From Mallotus nudiflorus (lineage: Eukaryota > Streptophyta > Magnoliopsida > Malpighiales > Euphorbiaceae): DNA of 64,000 bases. Of the stretch, positions 49,876-59,165 are shown piece after piece. The position numbers and the translations under genes were made by a program. Position 1 is the first letter of the stretch; every line of letters begins with the position of its first letter. The notes under the pieces are model-generated. The model saw only the letters and a program-made list of their open reading frames with translations. It had not been told where the DNA came from and did not search any database. The stretch is taken from positions 1,829,001 through 1,893,000 of the forward strand of contig CANTUR010000166.1 of the NCBI GenBank assembly GCA_947683625.1, in the 5' to 3' direction.

Positions 49876-49948
49876 ATGAGTGTAGCTCAAATGGTAGAGC
49901 ACTTACTCAACATGCAAGAAGTACAAGAATCGATACCCCACATCTCCA
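49876..49948 (+). pseudogene. Decayed tRNA-Ala gene
   Basis: Exactly 73 nt from the acceptor start to the discriminator A, with TAGCTCAAATGG (A-box) at 49883-49894 and GAATCGATACC (B-box) at 49927-49937, ending CATCTCCA as in plant tRNA-Ala. The acceptor and T stems no longer pair (5' ATGAGTG against 3' CATCTCC; CAAGA against CCCCA), and the anticodon loop TCAACAT now reads AAC where Ala would have AGC. A T-run follows, as for a Pol III gene. Not functional as it stands. Confidence 0.78.
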
Positions 49949-49950
49949 TT

Positions 49951-49960
49951 CTTTTTTTTT
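49951..49960 (+). terminator. Pol III T-run terminator of the tRNA relic
   Basis: CTTTTTTTTT three bases after the tRNA 3' end, the normal position of a Pol III terminator. Confidence 0.6.
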
Positions 49961-50545
49961 AGGTAGCATGTATTAATTTTGTTGCTTGTTGGTTTACTTT
50001 TAGTTTCTGATCTTGTTTCAAAAGTACAGGCAAAGGTGGATGTGATTTTTATGCTTCTAGTTCTGATTTAAGAAATATTGCTAATTGTGAAAAGGGCGCT
50101 TATTATTCAAAGTTTGTTGAGATTGTTGGTGGTGGTGATGAGTTAAAGGATTTCTTTTATTAGGTAGCATGAATTTAATTTTTTTTTTTTATTTACTTTT
50201 AGTTTTTTATCTTGTTTTAAAAGTGCAGGGGAAGACGGATGTGTTTTTGGTGCTTCTAGTTCTAATTTAAAAGATGCTGTTGGTTGTGACAATGATGCTT
50301 ATGATTCAAAGTTTGTTAAAAATGTTGGTGGTGGTGATGAGTTAAAATATTTTGTTGGGATATATTTTGTTTTATTATTTTTATATCATTTTGGTTTTTG
50401 ATACTATGTTTTGTGATTTTATTTTAAGGGTGATAAGAAGTTGTTTGGGAATGTTGGTTTTAATTGCAACATTAAAGATAGTTTTGTTAAAGATAGTGAT
50501 GAAGCGTTGAAGGATTATAATTTCATGTATTCTTTTCTTATTATA
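49961..50545 (+). repeat. Tandem exon-like modules of unknown origin
   Basis: Two diverged ~200-bp direct repeats (from AGGTAGCATG at about 49961 and 50162). Each has an intron-like stretch ending in TACAG or GTGCAG followed by a ~110-nt open module: FYASSSDLRN ... YSKFVEIVGGGDELK and FGASSSNLKD ... DSKFVKNVGGGDELK. A third, more diverged module (GDKKLFGNVGFN ... DSDEALKDYN) follows at about 50429-50530. Frame and acidic/hydrophobic pattern are kept between copies, but module 1 ends in TAG and no start or full gene is visible. I do not recognise the family; it could be a decayed gene with repeated exons. Confidence 0.5.
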
Positions 50546-50682
50546 TTAATTATGTTGGTTTTATTTTTTATTTTTGGCTACCGATTCATTTTTTGTATCT
50601 TTTAATTTATTTTTGGATTTTGATTCATTTTTTATGATTTTAGTTTTTTTTTTTAATAATGTATATGAGATTTTTTGTTTTG

Positions 50683-50729
50683 TCCTATAATATTATGTAT
50701 TCAATACATAATATATAAGAGAAGATTTG
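50683..50729 (-). other. Left terminal repeat of the endogenous pararetrovirus (distal part)
   Basis: Contains CATAATATATAAGAG (50707-50721), identical to 61045-61059 just upstream of viral ORF1. Together with 53973-54022 it forms one ~90-bp repeat of the sequence at 61026-61113; the solo LTR splits it. The outer limit (about 50683) is approximate. Confidence 0.6.
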
Positions 50730-53700
50730 TGTCACGACCCAAAACAGGGGCCATGACCGACGCTAGGGAACGGGAATTCTTTTGAATCCGGAACCCGTAG
50801 CAAGTCTAAAAAAAATATATATATATATATAAACATGCAATAATAGTAACAATATATAATGCAGTGGAAATAAAAATCATAAATATCACAATATTATTTT
50901 CATCAACTGGATTTAAATCAAATCTCATCTCATATATATATAAATCTTTTTAATACAATCCAGTTCAATTTCTTAAAATGCATCTCGCATAAATAAAATA
51001 CATAATGCCTCATCATTAATTTACAACTACTGCAATGTCTTGATTATAAAAATAAGACTCAAGTAAGCAGTTTACACAAAGAAGCCGGGGCAGAAGAAAT
51101 CTGGCGTATAGGCCTGCTACTGAGGTCTGAAGATGTTGACTCTCCTGAAAAATAGTCAACGGAGGGGAGTCAGACCTCACTGAGTGAATTACTATAATAT
51201 ATATACATACACACTAAATGACAATGCATACAATCAACAGTATATATATATCTAATATATATACAGGCAAATACACACAGATGCAACAAAATCATTATAT
51301 ATATATATATTATTGAAAATCATCTTTTATGAAGGATCACATAGAACCCTAGAATATCGCAACCTCGAAAATAGTATTAGACAACACTCTAGCCATACAG
51401 GCTCACTGAATCCAAATATATCCACTTAATCCATTTAGACAGTAGACTGGCCCCGAGACACTAAGTCAACCGAGCTCTAGCAGTCTGACTGCCAGTGTGA
51501 TTGGCCCCAAGACACTTGGTCAACCGAGCTCCAGCAATCACACCTCCAAATCATATCTCACACATCAGATAATCATATCAAATCAATATCCACAAATGGT
51601 TAGTAATATAGCCTAAATACTATAGGCGTACCGGTACGTACTCGGTCCTAGTGCTGCCCACTAGGTAGCACGTTCTATTGATATCCTTCATTAATAAACA
51701 TAAAACATTCATTCACAAAAATAAATGATGCATGAAGTTCAATAAAATATCAACATAAACCATATATACACTAGAAATATACCAAAAGTAAACCAGGTAT
51801 ATCTCGAGTATATATACGTCAAACAAATCCAATCAAATTACAAATTAAGCTAGAAATATATTTAAAAATATTTTAAATATAATTTATTAATAAAACATGC
51901 ATATAATTTAATATATACCAAAAATAAACCAAAATAAACTAAAAATATACTTAAATACAAATCACATTATTTATGCATATTTAATCAAAATAAAACATGC
52001 ATTTCTAAATCATGCACCATAAGCATATATATATATAATAGCAACTCACCCTAGTGCGCTCCACGAGACGGGTCCGACGGGCCTAGTCCACTAGCCCTCG
52101 GTCTCGGCGTAATTAAACAAGCAATAAATAATAGATATCAGAATAAACCTAACAGAAATCCTAGAATTCGATCTAGAGTATTAAACATAGAATCGATATC
52201 AGGGTTCGACCGGATATCACGTTTTACAAGAATTCTACCGAAAATCCGGCAGAACCTCCCCTGTAAAACGGACATCTCTCTACTCAAAAGAGTAGAGCTG
52301 ACCCTGCAAGGAAATACACTTCAAAAAACTACACAGAGCACAATCAAAATCCCACGGTCGGACTCCAAACTACAGTCCACCGACCGGGGTCCACAAACAC
52401 AGAATAATTCTGAAAATACCCAAAATACCCTTATATCATAGAAATAAATTTTATAGGTAGAAATTACATAATTAACCTTAAAACACAGTAAAAACCAATA
52501 AAAACTCATTTTATTAGTAAAACCGTATATTATATATATAATTGAAAATAATTCACGAAAAATAGTTTTAATTAGTTAAAAATACTAAATAATTTGTAGA
52601 AATCATTTTTATACCTTAAATAACTATTAAAACCAATTAAATTACATTTTTAGCCAATTTAGGGTAAAATTACCAAAATGCCCTATATATATAAATATAC
52701 TATAATTACTTCAAAAATTCACCAAAAATTATAAAATTATCCAAAATTAATTTTATCAACATATTTATCAATAATATTAATAATTAAACTCAATTATCCA
52801 ATTAAATTCAATTAAAAACATAATTAACCCTAATTTCCCAAATTTACATAAACTTCAATAATTCAAAATAAATACTTAGAAATTCATAAAAATTAAAAAT
52901 GAATTCCTATAATTCATTTAAACACCTAATTTAACCATAAAACACAATTTCATAATTTATTTAATTAATTTCCGAAAATTAGAAAATAATATTAAAATAT
53001 TCAAAAATACCCAAAAAATCTCCAAAAATTCCAAAAAAATTCATAAATGTATATTAAGCTACTAGGATCAACATTTTTGAAGGGATTTTTCATGAATCAA
53101 TCAATTCTAAGCTCAAAAAAATCAAAAATCCGAATATGGCCGAATTAGAAAATTCGAAACTTAAGCAAATCTAGACCATTTAAGCTCAAACCAAAGCTAG
53201 AACCACACTCACCGGAGCTGAAGGAGAAGAAAGAGACCGGTGGTGTTGAAAATGGTGGCCGAAATCGTCATCGACGGCGAGGAGAAGGATTTCGACCAAA
53301 ATGGAAGAAAAGAGGCTGCCGGTGCCGGGGAAGGAGGCTGCTGGTGGCGGGGGACGACTGGGAATGGCGGTGGCAAGCCGGGAGGCACACCGACGGTAGG
53401 TGGTCAGGATTTGCAGCGGTGAGGGGAAGGGTGGTCGGGCGCGGGAGAAGGAAGAAGAAAAAGAAGAAAAAGAAAAAGAAAGAAAAAGAAAAGAAAAAAA
53501 AAAGAAAAAAGAAAAAAATAAAAATAAAAATTTTAATAAAATATTTGAAAAATTTCACATCCACACATATAATTTAATATTTTAATAATTTAATAATAAA
53601 TAAAATAATTAAATAACAATAAATTAATAAATAAATAATAAAATATTAGGGTAATATATATTAAACCCTAATTAAATAAATATTGCACACATAGGCTTTA

Positions 53701-53967
53701 TTTAGTATTTTAAAAATACGTATGAGTTCATGCAAGTCCGAAAATATATTTAAAATAATTAATAATAAATTATTTACGTGAAAATTTCCCGAAAATGCAA
53801 GTCCCGGGAAAATTTTACGTAAAGGACTGTAAATAATACACAATAATTAAAATAGGTTTTAAATACACATCAACTCATAAAAATATCATAATATATATAT
53901 ACAAAAATTATTAACACTGTATATTTCGGTACAGTGTAAAAATATTTTAAAAACACGGGATATTACA
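50730..53967 (-). mobile_element. Solo LTR (3238 bp), Tekay-type, TSD ATTTG
   Basis: On the minus strand it runs from TGTAATATCCC (53967) to GGGTCGTGACA (50730). The perfect 5-bp target duplication ATTTG lies at 50725-50729 and 53968-53972. No internal retroelement sequence is present, so it arose by LTR-LTR recombination. An equivalent unoccupied sequence, without the LTR, is present at about 61060-61067 (GGCAATTGGTC). It carries the same internal GAGCTC...GAGACAC duplications (51430-51545) and GAAGAA tract (53447-53515) as the other LTRs. ORFs inside (52321, 53240-53577) are accidental. Confidence 0.93.
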
Positions 53968-53972
53968 ATTTG

Positions 53973-54420
53973 GTCAAATCCACACATGAATTGATCAAGT
54001 TAAATTAAATAGATAACAAACACAAAGATTCATTTTTGTATCCTTTTGATTCATTTTTGGCTTTTGATTCTTTTTTTTTTTTGGTATCCTTTTAAAATTA
54101 TAATTCATATCATGGACTAGCCAAAGCCGTACTTATAGCATCATACAACCAATTTCCGGCCAGACAGCCTGTCCCCTTTTTATAAATTATAATCTTAATA
54201 AAGTTGGTTACTGGATCATCTTCTTAATTAAGTTTCTGATGTACCAGATCCTTCATAGAGGCAAGTACAGAGCATACTCCTTAATTTAGATAGGTGGAAT
54301 AATTGTAATTCATAATCCAACTGCTAGAGAAGAAGAAAAGATTTTTTTAGAAGGCCATGGTTTATTTAGCTTCTGAGGATTTTTACAAGAGGGGTTCTGT
54401 CTTTCAACTAAGACAAAAGG
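53973..54420 (-). other. Pararetroviral leader / intergenic region
   Basis: Downstream of the TATA box on the minus strand. It holds a polyadenylation-like AATAAA (about 54363-54368, in GCTAAATAAACC), several short upstream ATGs, and TGGTACATCAGAAAC (about 54231-54245), which resembles the initiator-tRNA-Met primer site TGGTATCAGAGC with two extra bases and a changed end. The last is weak. It runs into the terminal repeat shared with 61026-61113. Confidence 0.5.
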
Positions 54421-54424
54421 CTCC

Positions 54425-54431
54425 TTATATA
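54425..54431 (-). promoter_or_regulatory. Pararetroviral pregenomic promoter TATA box
   Basis: Minus-strand CTTCTCTATATAAGGAGCC, the typical caulimovirid pregenomic promoter core, placed between the end of the coding region (54517) and the leader. The AATAAA about 60 nt downstream fits the short terminal R region of pararetroviral transcripts. Immediately upstream is a (TTTG)7 tract (54451-54478). Confidence 0.7.
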
Positions 54432-54450
54432 GAGAAGGAGCTGAGAAAAT

Positions 54451-54478
54451 AAACAAACAAACAAACAAACAAACAAAC
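54451..54478. repeat. (AAAC)7 microsatellite upstream of the viral TATA box
   Basis: Seven AAAC units on the plus strand ((GTTT)7 in the viral sense), about 20 bp upstream of the TATA box. Confidence 0.9.
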
Positions 54479-54516
54479 CAAGATAGATATCTACTGATAA
54501 AAGCAACATCTTTAAA

Positions 54517-55344
54517 TTACAACCACTTATGACTAATAGGCTCGTGACTTGGAGATAAGTTCTTATCTTCAACACTGTCTTCACTATGGTAAAAGTCTTC
54601 ATCAGGATCCTGTGAGTGTCCTGCTATTGGCATACGTAGGTCTTCTGCATTATTTGATTTGAAAGAATTTAACCATATCTGTTCTGCAGATGAGCTAGCT
54701 TGATAAGGATTAGATGGGCTGTCTTGATAAGGATTAGATGAGCTGGCTTGATAAGGATCAGATGAGCTGGCTTGATAAGGATTATCAATTTGCATGTGAG
54801 ACGGGATTGATGTAGTCCTTTGTGTCTTTTCCCAATATTCCTTGTCTGCTAACAGCTGTTTCCCATAATCAGGAGGAAATATTTCCCATGGGGCATCATC
54901 AGATATCTTTGGCCATATCTCCTTTGGAATAATACCATTTTTCTCAAACATGTGTCTTTGGAATTCTCTCCATGGTGAAGGATCTGTGGTATCTATGGTA
55001 ATATAGTGCATCATTGAGTGTCTATAAGTCCCATAGATATTGAAACATGGTACATCAGTGAAAACACCTTTAGCCTTGAAGAAAGTTCTTTTGAAGGTGA
55101 TGATAGTATAACATTCGAGAGGAGGTGCCACATGTTGAGTATAAGCTTCATTTGTCAAATAGGATTTCCATCTTGACAAATTCTGGAACCATTTGAGAAA
55201 TGTTGACAAATGTGGATTCAGACTTTCATTCTTCTCAAGCAGGCTGATATACCTTGCAAGCTTTAATGGTTGAAGATCAAATGAGATCCAAAATAGATGA
55301 CAAAGATACCAAAACAGGATTAATAATTCAGGAGGCCAATAAAA
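54517..55344 (-). pseudogene. C-terminal region of the pararetroviral polyprotein
   Basis: Open frame of 275 codons directly downstream of, and in the same frame as, the RNase H region, separated only by one TAA (55345-55347). It has no ATG near its start, so it was probably translated as part of the longer protein. It is basic and aromatic-rich at first (ITFKRTFFKAKGVF, SPWREFQRHMFEKNG), then has four tandem 8-residue units of the type PYQASSSN (DNA 54689-54784, 24-bp units), and an acidic tail. Function unknown to me. An independent downstream ORF is possible but less likely without a start codon. Confidence 0.72.
54689..54784 (-). repeat. 24-bp tandem repeat x4 inside the viral C-terminal region
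   Basis: Four units of the type GATGAGCTGGCTTGATAAGG plus four bases on the plus strand, differing at a few positions. In frame they encode PYQASSSD/N-like octapeptides. Confidence 0.9.
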
Positions 55345-56022
55345 TTATTTTTCAGGACTTTGATTTAGGAAGCTGAAAATACAGGTGAAAGGATAGATAG
55401 GATGAAATCCTAATTTGTGAAAGAAATCTGTCCCATATTTTCTGATTAGTCCGGATTGAAGTTCAAAAATTTGAGCTCTGGCCTTTTGATTAAGGATGGT
55501 CATGGAAATGTGTGATGGTAAGGATGGAGGAATACCTTTTTCAAGAAAGTTGGCATTTATAGTTTGATACATGTATAGCATGGGAAGAACTTTTAGCTGA
55601 AAGGGTTTTTCACAAGAGAAAGGTGGTCTGCTTAAAAGATCTGGTAACAGGTTATCCTCCCCTTTGATGTGTTCTACTTCAAAGTCATACTTACTGAACC
55701 ATTCCTTCATTCTGAGGAGTTGAGGATGGGGCAGAGTCTTTCCTTTGAATTCAAGCATTTTTGGAAATGATGAGCAGTCCATCACAACTTGGAAATGATG
55801 ACCAATTAGATGAAATTCGAACTTTTTTATGCCATATTTAACTGCCAAGACCTCTTTAAAGGTTGAGTGATAATGGCATTCTGCTTCTGTGAATTTTCCA
55901 CTAGCATGAGCACAAATCCGTTTTTTCTTATTGTCATCTTCTTCTAAAAGAATAGCTCCCCAAAATTGATCACTTGCATCTGTTTGAAGAATTCTTTTTC
56001 CTGTGGAGGGAATCTGGGTTGT
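55345..56022 (-). pseudogene. Pararetroviral RNase H domain, out of frame with RT
   Basis: The RNase H frame is open from about 56022 (just after a TGA at 56023-56025) to the TAA at 55345-55347. Its four acidic residues appear in TDAS (about 55970), the E of EAECHYH, VVMDCSSF (about 55780), and NLLPDLLSR (about 55640). It lies in the -1 frame relative to the RT ORF. Near 56010-56025 the RT frame seems to lose a short segment (the usual linker between EAFEQ and the RNase H start looks about a dozen residues too short), so a small deletion with a frame change is the simplest explanation. Confidence 0.85.
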
Positions 56023-59000
56023 TCAAAAGCTTCTGTTTGTTCTGAGGACCATGGTGGAGGATTCTTTCTTAGAAGAGCTCTGAGAGGGGCTGTCTTCTTT
56101 GTCAAGTGAGGAACAAAATCCCTGAGATAATTGATAATGCCAAGAACTTGTCTGATTTGTTTGACAGAAAGATTCTCTTTTGGAAATCTATCCAGTTCTG
56201 TTGCAACATGAGGACCTGGAAGATACTTCCCTTTTTTGAATTTCATTCCAAGAAAATCTATCTCTGTTTGGCCAATGAACATTTTGGTGGGTGAAAGCAT
56301 GACACCATAATGTCGTACAAGATTAGCAAATTGTTGGAGCAGTTTCTCATGGGCTTTTATATCTGCGGAAAATAAAAGAATATCATCAATATAAACAAGG
56401 GCGCTGGAGAGGATGGGCTCAAAGATTTTGGTCATAGCCCGTTGGAATAATGATGGGGCTACTTTGAGTCCAAAAGGCAGCACATTCCATTGATAGTGTC
56501 TGTTTGGAATACAAAAGCCCGTTTTGTATCTGTCTTCCTCTTTGATTCCAAGTTGCCAAAATCCAGCCTTCAAGTCAAATTTTGAAAAGATTTTAGCTCC
56601 CGCCAAAAATGCAAATAATGAGGAAATTTTTGGCAAAGGGAATTTATCATCCCTGAGGAAGAAATTCAAAGGCTGATAGTCGATCACCAATCTTTTCTTC
56701 CCACGAACTTGTTCTGATCTTTTGTTTACATAAAAAGCTTGGCATGCCCATTCTGATTTTGTGGGAGTAACTAGGCCTTGGTCTTCCAATTGGTTGCATT
56801 CTTCAATTGCCAACTTAAGATCAGAGGGAGTCATTCCTGGATGAGTTGCCTTTGTTGGGTTGACGTCTTCATTTTGTTTGAAAGGTAAGGAGATGAAGAA
56901 CTCCTCATTTTTCCACAATGGTGATGAGCATTTTTGAAGAAACTCTGTATGAGACTGAGCACTGCAATCTTTCAATAAGAACTCATGAATATTTTGAAGG
57001 TTTGGTTGAGAAATGGTTTGGTCAACAAAAAGGACAGATGAAATATTGGTGAATGGTTGAAAGTATTTCTTGAACTTGAGTCCATTTGGAAGAATTCTCA
57101 AGTCTTTCATTTTCCAATAGACATCAAAGCCAATGACAATATCTTTTCCAGGTAAAGAGGATCCAAGAACATGGGTCCAGGTGTAACAATTTGGAAAGAA
57201 TTGGATCTTTATTGGGTGTCTGGTTTTAAGGCTAGTTTCAAGTAATTCTCCATTAGCTGTAGAGAAATACTCAGAATGATGTTTCCAACATTCTTTAGGT
57301 AAGGCTTTTGGGTTGAGAATGGTAGTTTTGGCTCCAGTGTCAATCAAGGCCACAAGTTTTATGGGTTTGGAATAGCTGGTTGGGTAAATTTGGATAAGGA
57401 ACAAAGGTATTGGATGTTTTTCATGAGTTAGGGCTATCATGTCTCTGTTATCACCACCAATTAAGAATTGGTCATTCCAGGACTCTGTTTTCGAGCTGGA
57501 AATTTCTGAGTCTGTCTCTTGGCCTATAGCAAAAACACATTCTGGTGAGGCTTCTTCTTCTTCTGAAAAGAGAGACTCAAGATCAGCATCATTCAAATCT
57601 ACTTTAGTGATCTTCTGAATTTGTTGAATCATTTGCTCAGTCTTCTTTGTTTTTGAAGGGCAGCTTTTTGCAAAATGACCCTTTTTCCCACAGATGTAGC
57701 ATCTGTCAGTTTTCTCTTTGCCACGAAACTTTTTCTTTTTGTAATACTTCCACTTCTTAAACTTAGATCTTTTCCCTTTCTTCTTCAGTTTGAAGAAATG
57801 TTTCTTGTTCTTTGATGGACAAACACAAACATCAATATCCTTACATTTGATCTGCAAATCAGGCCTATCACATGAAAGTTTTCCTAAAGGATTCTTCTTA
57901 CTGCCCAGATACAGTTTAATCATCTTCCTTTGATCACATAACTGTGTATGAGCCTGAATCATGATCTGATACAAATGTCCCATTGGCACATCTCCAACTT
58001 TGTAACTTGATTGTTGAAGGATTAAAAACATTCGAGAGGCAAGGATCTCAGGAATAGAAGCCAAAAAGGCTTGTTTTAAATCAGGATTAGCAGTGCCTCC
58101 TAACAGGTAAAATCTAGTAGACATATTTTGGAAATGTCTTTCTAGATCTTTTCTTTGTAGTGAACAACATTTCATCTGGTAATACTCTTTTCGTGCAACT
58201 TCAAGATCATCATCCCATTTTCCTAAGAACTCATAATGCAAGAGTCCTAGGAAATCTTCTGGTGATGTGGCATCCATCAACTGAGTTCTAGCATAAGCAT
58301 TGAGAGAAGCATACCAGTTTGCTAGCTTTCCCACCATTTTTGCAAGAAGTGTTTCAATAACAACTCTGATTTCTGCTCCAGGAATAAGCATTTGTCCAGC
58401 TATCCATGCTCTAAATTCCAGAAATCTATTCCTGTATTGTGAAGGAGGAACATCATCCAAGGTGAAGTAATTTCCAGTATTCTTTTTGAAATTTGTCTGC
58501 GGATTTGGCTGCGGTGTCCTGGGCCGTTCATATTCTTCTTCTGGATCATCAACTTCTTCAACCTGAGGTCCTCTAGAAGATGTAGCATCATCAGCCATCA
58601 ATTGGTAGGGTATTTCATAATCCAAATCAGAGTCACTTTCTGAAGATTCAGAAGATAGACTTTCTTTTGAATCGGATTCAATTGAAAAGCTGGGCATGAC
58701 ATTTTCAGCACATTTTTCCAAAAAGGAAGAGATAGGGTTCACCATCATTAAAGGGTGTTCTGTCCCTTTTGGTGATGAGGGTGATGAGGGATTTTTTGGT
58801 AATGATTCAGAAGGTGTTGTTTTAGGTTTCTCAGTTTGAGAGAAATGGACTGTTTTTCCTTTCTTTGCTGTTGTTTCATCAGAGGACTGTGTTTGAGAGG
58901 GGATTTTTGATGAGGATTTGAATCCTTGAAAATTTGGAGGAATATTCAAGGGGGCTGTTGGTGCAGGAAATAAAGATTGGGTGGAAGAGGCTGTGTATGG

Positions 59001-59165
59001 TGAACTGGGAATTGAATAAGGGCTATACAAAAGACCCAAAGGATCTGGAGAGAAGGATTTTGAAGAGGTTTGTGAGGACAACTCTTCTTTCTTTCTTTTA
59101 AGATCCTTTTCAAGTTGGTAACCTGGGCTTTCAAGTTTAAAATTTCTGTTTCTTTCATCAAAATG
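55944..59165 (-). pseudogene. Pararetroviral capsid-protease-reverse transcriptase region
   Basis: Open from just after a TAG at 59166-59168 to the stop at 55944, with no ATG near its 5' end (a TTG at 59081 is the first near-start codon). Counting from 59081: Ser/Pro-rich and acidic region (to ~210); capsid core (~210-400); Lys-rich stretch and zinc knuckle CYICGKKGHFAKSC (~460-473); aspartic protease ALIDTGAKTTILNP (~575-590); RT with the LVIDYQPLN region, FSKFDLKAGFWQ, and catalytic YIDDILLF (~894-901). The last ~20 codons are out of frame with RNase H. It overlaps ORF1 by about 220 nt in the -1 frame. All catalytic motifs are intact, so decay is recent or slow. Confidence 0.88.

Noticed and set aside
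53240..53577. ORFs on both strands rich in Lys/Glu or Phe
   Set aside because: They lie in the GAAGAA purine tract of the solo LTR; composition alone creates them.
54231..54245. Primer binding site for tRNA-Met in the viral leader
   Set aside because: TGGTACATCAGAAAC only partly matches TGGTATCAGAGC; kept as a weak remark, not a feature.
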